The notes: a model not told the origin generated them from the letters alone. Shown: positions 48,101 through 57,581, counted from the first letter of the stretch. The stretch is 64,000 bases of DNA from Crocosphaera sp. (GCF_030064895.1 NZ_JASJEB010000006.1:1-64000), one strand, 5' to 3'. A program made the numbers and translations.

Positions 48101-48205
48101 GTGGTTGGCTATTTGGGTAATGACTGTTTCGGAAAGTTGGTCAAAGGGGTCTATTTGATGAAGAAAGTCTTTGATGTCGCTGGTAGTATGAGTCATAATG
48201 CTCAA
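45200..48205 (-). CDS. hlyB: type I secretion ABC transporter with cNMP and C39-like domains
   Basis: A 1001-residue ABC exporter. Order: cyclic-nucleotide-binding-like domain (about 20-150; FDQLSETVITQIANHSQIWR), linker, a C39 peptidase-like domain (about 300-425), six-helix membrane domain (about 435-720) and NBD (about 755-1000) with Walker A GGSGAGKSTLTKL, signature LSGGQRQRIAIARS and Walker B VLVLDEATSALD. The C39 region reads LGVGSACFQML where active peptidases have (D/E)CGxxC, so the catalytic Cys is Val: it is a non-cleaving C39-like domain that probably binds substrate. Exports a large protein with HlyD; the likely substrate is not in the window. Confidence 0.93.
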   Translation of the reverse strand: MSIMTHTTSDIKDFLHQIDPFDQLSETVITQIANHSQIWRYRMGQVILMRGKLSSYVTILLEGQGRLLGYDPRTQMPSTLQRLTPGSVVGDVNLIRGVPCETVIASTEAVGIALKQEDFWHLLEEYPRLKDQFQDQCTLSELYDLLGTRLAQEAQADIDIKALAEDLLEDAQVHYLAPGTHNLPPEHQQQLWLVSGGGSIENFAVGNRLSSDNGQTSVVVKGPQPARVIILPLLDLEKRKSPTHSPLGQASTDISLDKVEEEEIPYADVEVVGVAPTPEPSPKEKKRKSYPFMKGKTPLGVGSACFQMLSQYFGMPYRRDVIRRILAQQLQRTGTLSLPLCGAITELMGLNAQLIKIPASSFTQLKTPALIMWQDSLTILYDVSEKEVVVAVPELGILRRNPREFLEQWGESGEVLLLQPTKDTPQQRFGLSWFVPALRKYRRVLVEVFIASFFVQLFGLANPLMIQVIIDKVIVQNSADTLQVLGTFLLIIAVFEAVLTTLRTYLFVDTTNRIDMSLGSEIIDHLLRLPLRYFERRPVGEISTRVNELENIRQFLTGTALTVVLDAVFSVVYIAVMVFYSPLLTLVALGIVPVFVAMTLIFSPTIRRQLRTKAERNAQTQSYLVEVMSGIQTVKAQNIELRSRWQWQEKYARYVSAGFNTVITSTLASSTSGFLNKLSGLLVLWVGAYLVLQQELSLGQLIAFRIIASYVTSPILRLTQLWQNFQETALSLERLADIVDTPQEAERDRKNIPMPAIQGAVKYENVSFRFKQHGPLQLKNINIEFPAGTFMAVVGGSGAGKSTLTKLISRLYEPEAGRILIDGYDISKVELYSLRRQVGVVPQETLLFEGSVQDNIALTNPDATTEEIIEAATVAAAHEFIMTLPNGYNTNVGERGSALSGGQRQRIAIARSVLQNPQVLVLDEATSALDYATEQQVCVNLLKAFSDRTVFFITHRLGTIRSADVILMMDSGSVVEQGTHDELMALKGRYYYLYKQQEGNQ

Positions 48206-48320
48206 TTCTAATTGGCAATTTTATATTAATGTTTCTCGTCTCTAGTTTTAACAGTATTTTGATTTATCAGCACTTCTCAAGATCAAACCCTTCGTTTTAA
48301 ACTGATAGCTTACTAAAAAA

Positions 48321-48350
48321 GGTTGAGTTTTCCTGATAATGAACTCAACC
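48321..48350 (-). terminator. terminator of psbN
   Basis: Stem GGTTGAGTT / AACTCAACC with a 12-nt loop; on the minus strand it is followed by a six-T run (TTTTTTAGTA). It lies about 40 bases after the psbN stop. Confidence 0.75.
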
Positions 48351-48392
48351 ACTTGTGTTTAACAAAAAAGCCTTATCACCCTTTGAGACCAT

Positions 48393-48524
48393 CTAATCTT
48401 CATGATCTTCAAAGGGATCACTCAACTGAGCAGATGGGGGACCGAAAGCCATATAAACAGCATAACCCGTGATCGCAAGCAAAATTGAGCCAATCGAGAC
48501 ACTTAAAACAGTTGCAGGTTCCAT
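48393..48524 (-). CDS. psbN: photosystem II protein PsbN
   Basis: A 43-residue protein [43 protein letters not shown]: the one-helix PsbN with its diagnostic N-terminus MEPATVL and C-terminus DPFExHED. PsbN is needed for assembly/repair of photosystem II rather than being a stable subunit. In many genomes psbN lies next to psbH on the opposite strand; no psbH is visible here, aroB follows instead. A good terminator hairpin follows at 48350-48321. Confidence 0.95.
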   Translation of the reverse strand: MEPATVLSVSIGSILLAITGYAVYMAFGPPSAQLSDPFEDHED

Positions 48525-48684
48525 AAGTTTTTTTTAACATAATTTACAGATCATCTTAATATTATAGTTAAAAATCGTAACATTATGGGGTGTAATTTCC
48601 TCACTGTTGTCACCAAATCCCAAAAATTGAACAATTTTCTAGTTATTCTGTTATTTTTGTAGAGGATAGTCCACAGTAAAATTT

Positions 48685-49809
48685 ATGTCTTCTCTCATTG
48701 ACGTTACTTTACCTCACACCAGCTACAAGATCGTTATTTCTCCTAACAGTTTAGAAGATATAGGAAGAAATTTAACTTCGCTAGATTTAGGTAAAAAAAT
48801 TCTGGTTGTTTCTAATCCAGAAATTTTTAATTACTACGGAAAAACTGTTGTTAATTCTTTGAAAAAAGCAGGATTTAACGTTTTTCATCATCTGATACCA
48901 GCAGGAGAAACTTACAAAACCTTAGAGAGTATTTCTAATGTTTATGATGTTGCTTTAAAACATCGTTTAGAACGCTCATCAACCCTATTAGCATTAGGAG
49001 GTGGAGTAGTCGGAGATATGACAGGGTTTGCCGCCGCAACTTGGTTAAGAGGCATTAATTTTGTGCAAGTTCCTACTTCTTTATTGGCCATGGTGGACGC
49101 TTCCATTGGCGGAAAAACAGGGGTTAATCATCCTCAAGGAAAAAATTTAATAGGAGCATTTTATCAACCTCGTTTAGTGTATATTGATCCAACAGTATTA
49201 AAAACCTTACCTATGCGAGAATTTCGAGCAGGAATGGCAGAAGTAATTAAATATGGAGTTATATGGGATCAAGATTTATTTCGACAGTTAGAAACAGAAA
49301 AAAAACTAGATAGTTTAGATAATATAAATGTAGAAGTTATGGAAAAAATTATAACCAAATCTTGTCAAGCAAAAGTTGATGTGGTTAGCCAAGACGAAAA
49401 AGAAGCAGGAATTAGAGCTATATTAAACTACGGTCATACTATTGGTCATGCCCTAGAAAGTTTAACAGGTTATAGTAAAATTAATCATGGAGAAGCTGTG
49501 GCGGTCGGCATGGTAGCAGCAGGAAAAATAGCAGTCAAATTAGGGATGTGGTCAGCAGAAAACACCCAAAGACAAGACAATCTCATTAAAAAAGCTGCTT
49601 TACCATCAACCATTGATAATAGTTTAAAATCCCCAGAAATTTTAGATAGTTTGCAACTAGATAAAAAAGTTAAAGCAGGAAAAATTAGATTCATTTTACC
49701 CACAAATATTGGCCAGGTAGAAATCACTGAGAATATTGCCAGTGAAGTGATTACCACAGTATTAGAAGAAATAAAAAATCAATATCCCGTCGTTAACAAC
49801 GGTGTTTAA
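48685..49809 (+). CDS. aroB: 3-dehydroquinate synthase
   Basis: A 374-residue AroB, second step of the shikimate pathway (DAHP to 3-dehydroquinate; NAD and metal dependent). Visible: NAD loop [40 protein letters not shown], the metal-binding region [12 protein letters not shown] and [17 protein letters not shown] with conserved histidines. Complete and monocistronic; the start ATG ([16 protein letters not shown]) fits the family. Confidence 0.97.
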   Translation: MSSLIDVTLPHTSYKIVISPNSLEDIGRNLTSLDLGKKILVVSNPEIFNYYGKTVVNSLKKAGFNVFHHLIPAGETYKTLESISNVYDVALKHRLERSSTLLALGGGVVGDMTGFAAATWLRGINFVQVPTSLLAMVDASIGGKTGVNHPQGKNLIGAFYQPRLVYIDPTVLKTLPMREFRAGMAEVIKYGVIWDQDLFRQLETEKKLDSLDNINVEVMEKIITKSCQAKVDVVSQDEKEAGIRAILNYGHTIGHALESLTGYSKINHGEAVAVGMVAAGKIAVKLGMWSAENTQRQDNLIKKAALPSTIDNSLKSPEILDSLQLDKKVKAGKIRFILPTNIGQVEITENIASEVITTVLEEIKNQYPVVNNGV

Positions 49810-49841
49810 AAATGTGCTAAAATATGGTCAAGCCACAGCAA

Positions 49842-49918
49842 AATAACCGAATCTGTTAAAAAAGCAACAAAATTCCTGAACAAGACATATAATTGAATCA
49901 GGTCGGTTAGTCGGTTAT
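49842..49918. other. inverted repeat upstream of clpP
   Basis: A 9-bp inverted repeat AATAACCGA / TCGGTTATT (49842-49850, 49910-49918) in the 204-base gap before clpP; AGTCGGTTATT adjoins a half repeat GTCGGTTAG. It may be a binding site or leader structure; no known motif recognised. Confidence 0.35.
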
Positions 49919-50013
49919 TGTCCTAGAACCGTTAGCGGTGCAATCAGACAAGGTTTGACCTTAACTACCGAAACAAATGTATTAGAAACATTTTTAACCC
50001 AATCTTCAAGGCT

Positions 50014-50703
50014 ATGATGCAATCGCGATCGCTAGATTATACAATATTCAGTAAGCGTCCCTCAGAAATTTACGCAGCCCCTGAAAGCGTGGTGCCGATG
50101 GTGGTGGAACAGTCAGGCGTAGGGGAAAGAGCCTTTGATATTTATTCAAGACTACTACGGGAAAGAATTGTTTTTCTGGGAACCCCAGTGAATGATCAAG
50201 TAGCTGACTCCATTGTGGCTCAACTGTTGTTTTTGGATGCAGAAGACCCCGAGAAAGACATTCAACTCTACATCAACTCTCCAGGGGGTTCAGTCTATGC
50301 AGGATTAGCTATTTATGATACCATGCAGCAGATACGTCCTGACGTGGTAACCATCTGTTTTGGCTTAGCTGCCAGCATGGGAGCCTTTCTGTTATCAGGG
50401 GGAGCCAAAGGAAAGCGCATGGCCTTACCCAGTTCTCGGATTATGATCCATCAACCCCTTGGAGGCGCGCAAGGTCAGGCCGTAGAAATAGAAATTCAAG
50501 CTAAAGAAATTCTCTATATCAAAAAACGACTCAATGATATGCTGGCTGAGCATACAGGACAACCCTTCGACACCATTGCTGCTGATACAGAACGGGACTT
50601 CTTCATGTCGGCCCAAGAAGCAGTAGACTATGGTTTGATAGATAAAGTTATTGCTCGGTCAGATTTATCCGATCCCACAGTCCCTGTAACCTCACTCAAC
50701 TAA
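50014..50703 (+). CDS. clpP: ATP-dependent Clp protease proteolytic subunit
   Basis: A 229-residue serine peptidase. Catalytic triad: S121 in [13 protein letters not shown]146 in MIHQPLGG, D195 in TERDFFMSA; oxyanion glycine motif SPGGSVYAG. ClpP rings degrade proteins unfolded by ClpX or ClpC. The gene is followed 14 bases later by clpX, the arrangement of the ClpP2/ClpX pair in cyanobacteria. The N-terminal propeptide is longer than average (about 30 residues); the second ATG at 50017 is equally possible. Confidence 0.97.
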   Translation: MMQSRSLDYTIFSKRPSEIYAAPESVVPMVVEQSGVGERAFDIYSRLLRERIVFLGTPVNDQVADSIVAQLLFLDAEDPEKDIQLYINSPGGSVYAGLAIYDTMQQIRPDVVTICFGLAASMGAFLLSGGAKGKRMALPSSRIMIHQPLGGAQGQAVEIEIQAKEILYIKKRLNDMLAEHTGQPFDTIAADTERDFFMSAQEAVDYGLIDKVIARSDLSDPTVPVTSLN

Positions 50704-50717
50704 CTCAACCACTTCTT

Positions 50718-52055
50718 ATGTCTAAATACGACTCCCACCTAAAATGTTCATTTTGTGGAAAATCCCAGGAGCAAGTCCGAAAGCTAATCGCCGGCCCGGG
50801 AGTCTACATCTGCGATGAATGCGTCGAGCTTTGTAACGAGATTCTAGACGAAGAACTAATGGGAACAGCAGGAGAGACAGCCTCAAATACTGCTGCTTCC
50901 CCTGCTCCCAAACGTCGTGCTGCCAAAGATGGAACTGCCCTCAAAGAACTACCGAAACCAATGGAGATCAAGGATTATCTTGACGAGTATGTGATAGGTC
51001 AAGATGAAGCCAAAAAAGTGCTTTCCGTGGCGGTTTATAACCATTATAAGCGTTTGAGTTTGGTTCAAGCAAACAAAGGTGACGGTGATGAGGATAACGA
51101 TAACATTGAACTACAAAAATCAAATATCCTGCTCATGGGTCCAACTGGTTCAGGGAAAACCCTTCTCGCCCAAACCCTAGCCCAAGTTTTAGAAGTTCCC
51201 TTCGCCGTGGCCGATGCTACCACCTTAACAGAAGCAGGTTATGTGGGAGAAGACGTGGAAAATATACTACTGAGATTATTACAGGTAGCCGACCTCGACG
51301 TAGATGAGGCACAAAGAGGAATAATTTATATAGATGAGATCGATAAAATTGCCCGTAAAAGCGAAAACCCCTCCATTACTCGGGATGTTTCAGGAGAAGG
51401 TGTGCAACAAGCCCTGCTGAAAATGCTAGAAGGAACGGTTGCTAATGTACCTCCTCAAGGGGGGCGCAAACATCCCTATCAAGACTGTATTCAAATCGAC
51501 ACCAGCAACATTTTATTCATTTGTGGTGGTGCGTTTGTAGGTTTAGAAAGGGTGATTGAACAACGCATCGGTAAAAAATCTATGGGCTTTGTTCGTCCAG
51601 GGGAAGGGCAGTCCAAAGAAAAACGCACAGCAGACCTAATGCAGCGAGTAGAACCCGATGATTTGGTCAAATTTGGCATGATTCCAGAATTTGTGGGTAG
51701 AATTCCCGTAATGGCTGCTTTAAACCCCTTGACAGAAGAAACCTTAATTGCGATTTTAACCAAGCCCCGCAACGCCTTGGTGAAACAATATCAAAAACTG
51801 TTAAACATGGACAATGTAGAACTAGAGTTCTCCCCAGAAGCAGTTAAAGCTATCGCACAGGAAGCTTATCGACGGAAAACCGGTGCTAGAGCTTTACGGG
51901 GGATTGTAGAAGAATTAATGTTAGATGTAATGTACGAGTTACCCTCTCGCAAAGATGTTCAGAAGTGCATGATCACGGGGGAAATGGTAGAAAAACGCTC
52001 AACTTCAGAACTCTTGGTACATCCATCCTCTTTAGTCACCCCAGAGTCTGCTTAG
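50718..52055 (+). CDS. clpX: ATP-dependent Clp protease ATPase subunit ClpX
   Basis: A 445-residue AAA+ unfoldase. N-terminal zinc finger cysteines C10, C13, C32, C35 (CSFCG...CDECVELC); Walker [15 protein letters not shown]; Walker [11 protein letters not shown]; ClpP-binding IGF-like loop present as [11 protein letters not shown]; sensor 2 [12 protein letters not shown]. It selects substrates and feeds them to ClpP, encoded directly upstream in the same operon. The linker between zinc finger and AAA domain is alanine/proline-rich (about 52-70). Confidence 0.98.
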   Translation: MSKYDSHLKCSFCGKSQEQVRKLIAGPGVYICDECVELCNEILDEELMGTAGETASNTAASPAPKRRAAKDGTALKELPKPMEIKDYLDEYVIGQDEAKKVLSVAVYNHYKRLSLVQANKGDGDEDNDNIELQKSNILLMGPTGSGKTLLAQTLAQVLEVPFAVADATTLTEAGYVGEDVENILLRLLQVADLDVDEAQRGIIYIDEIDKIARKSENPSITRDVSGEGVQQALLKMLEGTVANVPPQGGRKHPYQDCIQIDTSNILFICGGAFVGLERVIEQRIGKKSMGFVRPGEGQSKEKRTADLMQRVEPDDLVKFGMIPEFVGRIPVMAALNPLTEETLIAILTKPRNALVKQYQKLLNMDNVELEFSPEAVKAIAQEAYRRKTGARALRGIVEELMLDVMYELPSRKDVQKCMITGEMVEKRSTSELLVHPSSLVTPESA

Positions 52056-52057
52056 AA

Positions 52058-52247
52058 GGAGGCAGGAGTTGAAAGGCAGGAGGCAGGTATAGATGGGCGT
52101 TTTAAGCCACATCTAACAGAATACCAAAAAATCGAGTTGCTACTCCAGGCGATGTGTAATCACTATTGGAAAGCGCACAGCGTACTAATAGACTCTTTGC
52201 TATAACTCAAAATCTTCCCTCCTGCCTCCTGCCCCCTGCCTTCTGCC
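52058..52247. repeat. long inverted GGCAGGAGG repeat
   Basis: Purine-rich array AGGAGGCAGGAG...GGCAGGAGGCAGG (52058-52088) and its complement CCTCCTGCCTCCTGCCCCCTGCC (about 52215-52247), spaced by 125 bases, in the convergent clpX/PMT gap. GGAGGCAGGAG (52059-52069) pairs exactly with 52219-52229. This repeat style is widespread in cyanobacterial intergenic DNA and could form a large stem that ends both genes. Confidence 0.75.
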
Positions 52248-52262
52248 TCGCCCGAAGCATTG

Positions 52263-53618
52263 TTAAATCCAATTAGGTAACATTCTTTTTGTAAACTCTT
52301 GTGAAGATAAAGGAAGTCCTAAATAAATAGGCAACCAATAAATAAAAGCAAAAGTAATTAATAACAAGAAGAAAATTCCTAAACGACGATTAAAAATAGA
52401 GGAACTAATTAAACATTGTTCAATGATTAGAGAAATTGCTAATAAAGAAAAACTATAAGCAGACATATAATGATATAAAAAAGTACAACGACTTACTAAC
52501 ATCCAGGGCAATAAATTAGCAAAATAATTAATCAGAATAAAACTCAAAAATGCAAAATAAGAATTGTATGTTTGTTTAACTAAAATAATTAATATAAACA
52601 GACTTAAAATAATAATTGCTCCCGTTGCCAACCACCAAAGAATAGGATTTCCCATAGCATGAACATCATGAATAATCGTTCCTGATGGTGTATTTTTTGT
52701 TTGATAAAAATAAGCAATTGGCCGAGCCATAATCAACCAACTATACCATTTAGAACAATAGGGATGAACATCGGAACTATTACCAATACTTTGATGAAAA
52801 GACCAGATTTTTTGGTGAATTTCCCAAAAACTATACTCAGAATTTAATAATAGATAAGGTAACCAAAGAATAGCATAAGTAAAAACAGGAACCAGGCAGA
52901 AATTACATAAGAGTAACCAAGGTTTGAGTAGTTTTATCTTGGCAAATATTTCTAAGTTTCGTAACTCAAATAAACCCTGAAAACCTGGAGAAATATAAAC
53001 CATAAAAATAAGTAAATAAATACCTAATAAAAACCCTAAACCATTCCATTTAATCGTTGCTGAAGCTCCTAAAAATATACCACTTAGGGTTAAATAAAAA
53101 TACTTTTCTTGATTGAGAAATAAGAGAAAAAATAAATGTCCTAATAAACCAAAAGTTACTAAATAAATATTATTCAAAGCATAGCGAGATTCAACTAAAA
53201 ATAACCCCTCCATCCCTGCTAATAAACTAACAATTATAGCCAGAGAACGACGGTGAGTTAATTGATAAGCGATCGCTCCCAAAATTAAAGAAAAAAAAGA
53301 ACCAGTTAAAGCATTTAACCAACGATAACTAATCGTTGAACGCCAAGATCCTGTTAAATTATTAGTGATGTCAGAAGAATACTGAAACCAAGAACCTAAC
53401 CACATTCCCAGTGCAATTAAATATTCCGTTAAAGGAGGATGAGAATTAAAGAAAGGGGTTTGAGTTAAATAATGATTAGCAAATTTAGCATAATAAACTT
53501 CATCAAATACTAAAGTATTAAACTGTCCTAAATTCCAAAAACGTAATCCTAAAGATAGTAAAAAAATCACTACAAGTATTAATATAAATCTCAGCATTTT
53601 TAATAAAAGCAGTAACAA
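52263..53618 (-). CDS. PMT-family glycosyltransferase
   Basis: A 451-residue integral membrane GT39-type protein (dolichyl-phosphate-mannose protein mannosyltransferase-like). The acidic catalytic loop after helix 1 is FNTLVFDEVYYAKFANHYL; HPPLTEYLIALGMWLGSWFQ follows. At least nine further hydrophobic segments are visible and SRCTFLYHYMSAYSFSLLAI is the C-terminal 4TM region. It probably transfers a lipid-linked sugar to a periplasmic protein. Full-length within a smaller variant of the family; no partner genes. Several MET-like starts overlap; the first ATG is used. Confidence 0.85.
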   Translation of the reverse strand: MLLLLLKMLRFILILVVIFLLSLGLRFWNLGQFNTLVFDEVYYAKFANHYLTQTPFFNSHPPLTEYLIALGMWLGSWFQYSSDITNNLTGSWRSTISYRWLNALTGSFFSLILGAIAYQLTHRRSLAIIVSLLAGMEGLFLVESRYALNNIYLVTFGLLGHLFFLLFLNQEKYFYLTLSGIFLGASATIKWNGLGFLLGIYLLIFMVYISPGFQGLFELRNLEIFAKIKLLKPWLLLCNFCLVPVFTYAILWLPYLLLNSEYSFWEIHQKIWSFHQSIGNSSDVHPYCSKWYSWLIMARPIAYFYQTKNTPSGTIIHDVHAMGNPILWWLATGAIIILSLFILIILVKQTYNSYFAFLSFILINYFANLLPWMLVSRCTFLYHYMSAYSFSLLAISLIIEQCLISSSIFNRRLGIFFLLLITFAFIYWLPIYLGLPLSSQEFTKRMLPNWI

Positions 53619-53758
53619 AATGGAATATTCTCCAGGAAGAATCTATAAAAATTTCTCTGATGGATCTCTCATAAGTTATCTCATAAAATTTCTCAGGGTT
53701 TCCTCATGAGATCCTTTATTTTGGAAGGGCAAGATATATTTATTAATACTAGCATAGT

Positions 53759-53926
53759 ATGTACTGTAGAACCGATATTATTGCCGAAGGAGTAGAAACT
53801 CAATTACAATTAGAACAATTAGAAAGCTTGGGTTGTGAACAAGGACAAGGTTACTTTTTTGCCAAACCCCTACCCTCTTCAGAAGTAGAAAAATTGCTTA
53901 AAAACCCGCCAACTTGGAACTATTGA
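53759..53926 (+). pseudogene. EAL-domain 3' fragment
   Basis: A 55-residue frame reads MYCRTDIIAEGVETQLQLEQ then LESLGCEQGQGYFFAKPLPSSEV. IAEGVET..QL..L..LGC.QGQGY.F.KPLP is the C-terminal end of EAL cyclic-di-GMP phosphodiesterase domains. All upstream EAL motifs (EAL, DDFG) are absent, so it is the 3' remnant of a deleted gene. It happens to open with ATG but should have no enzymatic activity. Confidence 0.8.
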
Positions 53927-54037
53927 GATTCTCTCTAAAACAATCTATTAAAAACATTAAAATTGTGGTAATATAGTGATCAATTGGAAACTCAATAGAG
54001 TTGTTAATCTATAATCAATCATATATATAAACTTTTT

Positions 54038-55489
54038 ATGCTATTCAATTCTATTGATTTTGCTATTTTCTTGCCTATAGTATTCATTTTATATTGGTTG
54101 TTAAAAGATAAGAGTTTAAGACTTCAAAATCTTTTAATTGTAGGAGCTAGTTACTTCTTTTATGGTCAGTGGGATTATCATTTTCTCGGATTGATTATTT
54201 TTAGTACCTTGACAGATTACTTGATTGGTTTAGGACTGGGAAAACCTCAATTAAAACCTATAAAGAGAAAAGCTTTACTATTGAGCAGTATTATAGTTAA
54301 TTTAGGAATCTTAGGAATCTTCAAATATTATAACTTTTTCTTAGAAAATATTAGCGCAATTTTTTATTTTTTCGGACAAGAAATTCAACTAAGCTCTCTG
54401 AGTATTATTCTGCCTGTGGGCATAAGTTTTTATACATTTCAGACCTTAAGTTATTCCATAGATGTTTATAAAAGAAAGATACAACCAACCAAAAACTTGA
54501 TAGCTTTTGCAGCATTTGTTAGTTTTTTTCCACAATTAGTTGCCGGACCAATTGAAAGAGCTTCCCATCTGTTACCCCAATTTAATCGACAAAGAAAGTT
54601 CAATTATTATCAAGGAGTAGATGGTTTAAGACAAATACTTTGGGGTTTATTCAAAAAGATGGTAATTGCCGATAATTGTGCTATTTACGCTAACGAAATT
54701 TTTAATAATTCCTCAAATTATTCAGGGAGTACCTTACTGTTAGGTGCTTTCTTTTTTACCTTTCAAATTTATGGTGACTTTTCAGGCTATTCTGATATAG
54801 CCATTGGTGTGGCCAAATTATTTGGATTTGATTTGATGCAAAATTTCGCCTTTCCCTATTTTTCAAGGGATATAGCCGAATTTTGGAGACGGTGGCATAT
54901 TTCCTTATCTACTTGGTTTCGAGACTATCTTTATATCCCTTTAGGGGGTAGTCGTGGAGGAACTTGGATGAAAGTAAGGAATACATTTTTGATATTTTTA
55001 GTTAGTGGTTTTTGGCACGGTGCAAACTGGACGTTTATTATTTGGGGAGGGATTAATGCTGTCTATTTTTTACCCTTATTATTATTGAAAAGAAATCGTC
55101 AAAATCTTCAAGTTGTTGCTCAAGGAAGATACTTACCATCAGCAAAAGAAGCTCTCTCTATTGCAGTAACTTTTAGTTTGACTATGTTGGCTTGGATATT
55201 TTTTCGTGCTGAAAATTTAAACCATGCTTTGAGTTATATTAAGGGTATTTTTGATACATCTCTGTTTAGTATTCCCGATTTTCCCAACAGAAGAAATGCA
55301 GCTTTATTTTTAATATTAATTGTTTACTTTTTGTTGATTGAATGGTTGGGAAGAGAAAATAAATACGCAATAGAAAAATTATTTGTAAGAAGGAATCGTA
55401 TTTTAAGATGGATTTATTATTATTCCATTATTTATATGATAGTATTTTTCGCTGGACAAGAACAGGAATTTATTTATTTTCAATTTTGA
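54038..55489 (+). CDS. MBOAT O-acyltransferase (AlgI-like)
   Basis: A 483-residue membrane-bound O-acyltransferase. Signature regions: FWRRWHISLSTWFRDYLYIPLGGSRGG and the catalytic histidine in VSGFWHGANWTFIIWGG; preceded by the N-terminal ASYFFYGQWD. About ten hydrophobic helices. AlgI-type enzymes pass acetyl (acyl) groups across the membrane for modifying extracellular polysaccharide, with an SGNH-like partner. The next gene (8 bases later) has that kind of fold. The last 81 bases of this gene are repeated at 56551, upstream of the second partner copy. Confidence 0.93.
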   Translation: MLFNSIDFAIFLPIVFILYWLLKDKSLRLQNLLIVGASYFFYGQWDYHFLGLIIFSTLTDYLIGLGLGKPQLKPIKRKALLLSSIIVNLGILGIFKYYNFFLENISAIFYFFGQEIQLSSLSIILPVGISFYTFQTLSYSIDVYKRKIQPTKNLIAFAAFVSFFPQLVAGPIERASHLLPQFNRQRKFNYYQGVDGLRQILWGLFKKMVIADNCAIYANEIFNNSSNYSGSTLLLGAFFFTFQIYGDFSGYSDIAIGVAKLFGFDLMQNFAFPYFSRDIAEFWRRWHISLSTWFRDYLYIPLGGSRGGTWMKVRNTFLIFLVSGFWHGANWTFIIWGGINAVYFLPLLLLKRNRQNLQVVAQGRYLPSAKEALSIAVTFSLTMLAWIFFRAENLNHALSYIKGIFDTSLFSIPDFPNRRNAALFLILIVYFLLIEWLGRENKYAIEKLFVRRNRILRWIYYYSIIYMIVFFAGQEQEFIYFQF

Positions 55490-55497
55490 GGTGAATT

Positions 55498-56439
55498 ATG
55501 CTTAAATATTTTTTATTAAAAACTTCAACTTTTTTATCTATTCCCTTAGCTTTAATACTCTTGGTTGGCATAACATTTCCTCCGACACCTAGATCATCAA
55601 CATCTTTACTATTTGCTAAAATCGATAAAGATAAGCTCCTAAAAGAATCTCCGTCTCCTCGCTTAATTATGATTGGTGGTTCTAATTTAAGTTTTGGCAT
55701 TAATAGTCAAAGAATTAAAGATACTCTAGAATTAAATCCAATCAATACAGGAATTCATGTTGCGATTGGTTTAAAATATATGATGGATGATGTATTAGAG
55801 CATATTAAACCAGGAGATATTGTGGTTATTGCCCCAGAATATCAACAATTTTATGGAGATGGAGCATACGGACGCAACGAACTTCTAAGAATTGTTATTG
55901 ATATTGATCGAGAGAGTTTAAATGATTTGAATACAAAACAATGGCTAAAAATATTGCCATATTTTCCGAGATTTTCTCTTTCTAAACTTAAACCGAGTGA
56001 ATATTTTTTTCAGCAAAGTAAAAAAATTGGAGTCTATGAAAGACGGGCTTTTAATCAATACGGAGATTTAGATATACATTGGAATAAACCTCGTAAAAAA
56101 GTTGAACCTACAGGTAAATTACCCAATGATTTTAATCATCAGCTCATTCGAGAAATGGTAGATTTTAGGGATAAAGTTACTAAAAAAGGAGGTAAAGTCT
56201 ATGTTACTTTTCCAGGTTATCAAGAAGATTCATTTCAAAATGCTCAAGAGGGAATTGCTGAAATTGAAAAGAAGTTATTTGAAAAAGATTTTATATTATT
56301 AGGTTCTCCAGAAAGATATAAAATACCAAACGAGATGATCTATGACACCCCTTATCACCTCAGTAAAGAAGGAGTGGACTTAAGAACTCAAAGATTAATC
56401 GAAGATTTAAGCCAAGCTATCAACAAAAATGAACCATGA
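55498..56439 (+). CDS. SGNH-like polysaccharide-acylation partner, copy 1
   Basis: A 313-residue protein with an N-terminal membrane/signal helix (FLSIPLALILLVGITF). The motif IMIGGSNLSFGINSQ looks like the nucleophile block of SGNH/GDSL hydrolases (GxSN with Ser following Gly), and IYDTPYHLSKEGVDLRTQRL near the end gives the D..H block. By position after an AlgI-like MBOAT it is likely the periplasmic acyl transfer partner (AlgJ/AlgX/PatB-like). Family assigned from motifs and context. RBS GAGGTGAATTATG is strong and the gene is 8 bases after the MBOAT stop. Confidence 0.72.
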   Translation: MLKYFLLKTSTFLSIPLALILLVGITFPPTPRSSTSLLFAKIDKDKLLKESPSPRLIMIGGSNLSFGINSQRIKDTLELNPINTGIHVAIGLKYMMDDVLEHIKPGDIVVIAPEYQQFYGDGAYGRNELLRIVIDIDRESLNDLNTKQWLKILPYFPRFSLSKLKPSEYFFQQSKKIGVYERRAFNQYGDLDIHWNKPRKKVEPTGKLPNDFNHQLIREMVDFRDKVTKKGGKVYVTFPGYQEDSFQNAQEGIAEIEKKLFEKDFILLGSPERYKIPNEMIYDTPYHLSKEGVDLRTQRLIEDLSQAINKNEP

Positions 56440-56448
56440 TTATTATAG

Positions 56449-56550
56449 ATATCCGAATTATGGGTGTATCATCAAGATAAATTAACCATCTATATTTGGC
56501 AAGAAAAAGAGTATCAAAAATACTCTATTAGTCTTAATTTTGGCGATTCA
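56449..56550 (+). pseudogene. Uma2 fragment between duplicated copies
   Basis: The spacer of the duplication reads ISELWVYHQDKLTIYIWQEK and then EYQKYSISLNFGDS without start codon. It matches the C-terminal strand region of Uma2 proteins (PEIWIYDESKLEIY in the complete gene at 9649). It ends exactly at the copy 2 junction (56551). No N-terminal part of Uma2 is present. Confidence 0.65.
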
Positions 56551-56639
56551 TGGATTTACTATTATTAAATTATTTATATGATTGTATGTTTTGCTGGACA
56601 AGAACAGGAATTTATTTATTTTCAATTTTGAGGTGAATT

Positions 56640-57581
56640 ATGCTTAAATATTTTTTATTAAAAACTTCAACTTTTTTGTCTATTCCCTTAGCTTTAATGC
56701 TTTTCATTGGGGCAACATTTCCCCCAACACCACGAGCATCAACATCTTTATTATTTGCTAAAATCGATAAAGATAAGCTCCTAAAAGAATCTCCGTCTCC
56801 TCGCTTAATTATGATCGGTGGTTCTAATTTAAGTTTTGGCATCAATAGTCAGATGATAAAAGATGCTTTAGACTTAAATCCAATTAATACGGGAATTCAT
56901 GCTGATATTGGTTTAAAATATATGATGGATGATGTATTAGAGCATATTAAACCAGGAGATATTTTGGTAATGGCTCCAGAATATCAACACTTTTATGGAA
57001 CTTATGCTTATGGACGTCACTCACTTCTAATAACTGTTGTAGATGTTGATCGAGATAGTTTAAATAATTTGAGTGCAAAGCAATGGTTAGACATACTACC
57101 ATTTTTTCCTAAATTTTCTTTCTCTAAACTTAAACCGAGTGAATATTTTTTTCAGCAAAGTAAAAAAATTGGAGTTTATGAAAGAAGATCATTTAATCAA
57201 TATGGAGATGTAGATATACATTGGAGTCACCCTGGTAAAAAAGTTAGACCTAACGATAAATTTAATGACAATATTAATGAAAATTTAATTCAAGAAATGG
57301 TTGAATTTAGAGAAAAAGTAAGCCAAAAAGGAGCAATACTTTATCTTACATTTCCAGGTTATCAAAAAGCTTCATTTGACAAGAATAAAGAAGAAATTTA
57401 TAAAATTGAAAAAAAATTAAGTCAAAATAATTTTCTTTTGTTGGGTTATCCAGAAAGATATAAAATACCAAATAATATGATGTATAACACTCCTTATCAC
57501 CTTAATAAAGAAGGAGTGGACTTAAGAACGCAAAGATTAATCGAAGATTTAAGCCAAGCTATCAATAAAAATGAACCATGA
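56640..57581 (+). CDS. SGNH-like polysaccharide-acylation partner, copy 2
   Basis: A 313-residue paralogue of the gene at 55498 with the same length and the same motifs: MIGGSNLSFGINSQ, EYQHFYG, and YNTPYHLNKEGVDLRTQRL. The catalytic-type Asp of the D..H block in copy 1 (YDTPYH) is Asn here (YNTPYH), as noted from direct comparison. So copy 2 may be catalytically altered or use another Asp. The coding parts have drifted most in the middle (GTYAYGRHSLLITVVDVDR versus GDGAYGRNELLRIVIDIDR). It keeps the GAGGTGAATT leader and may still be co-transcribed. Confidence 0.7.
   Translation: MLKYFLLKTSTFLSIPLALMLFIGATFPPTPRASTSLLFAKIDKDKLLKESPSPRLIMIGGSNLSFGINSQMIKDALDLNPINTGIHADIGLKYMMDDVLEHIKPGDILVMAPEYQHFYGTYAYGRHSLLITVVDVDRDSLNNLSAKQWLDILPFFPKFSFSKLKPSEYFFQQSKKIGVYERRSFNQYGDVDIHWSHPGKKVRPNDKFNDNINENLIQEMVEFREKVSQKGAILYLTFPGYQKASFDKNKEEIYKIEKKLSQNNFLLLGYPERYKIPNNMMYNTPYHLNKEGVDLRTQRLIEDLSQAINKNEP

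Noticed and set aside
48525-48684. psbH next to psbN
   Set aside because: I looked for the PsbH N-terminus in all frames upstream of psbN and found none; only promoter-like AT-rich DNA for aroB.
52058-52247. Transposon ends around the clpX/PMT gap
   Set aside because: The inverted repeat is a low-complexity GGCAGGAGG array with no ORF, target duplication or transposase inside.
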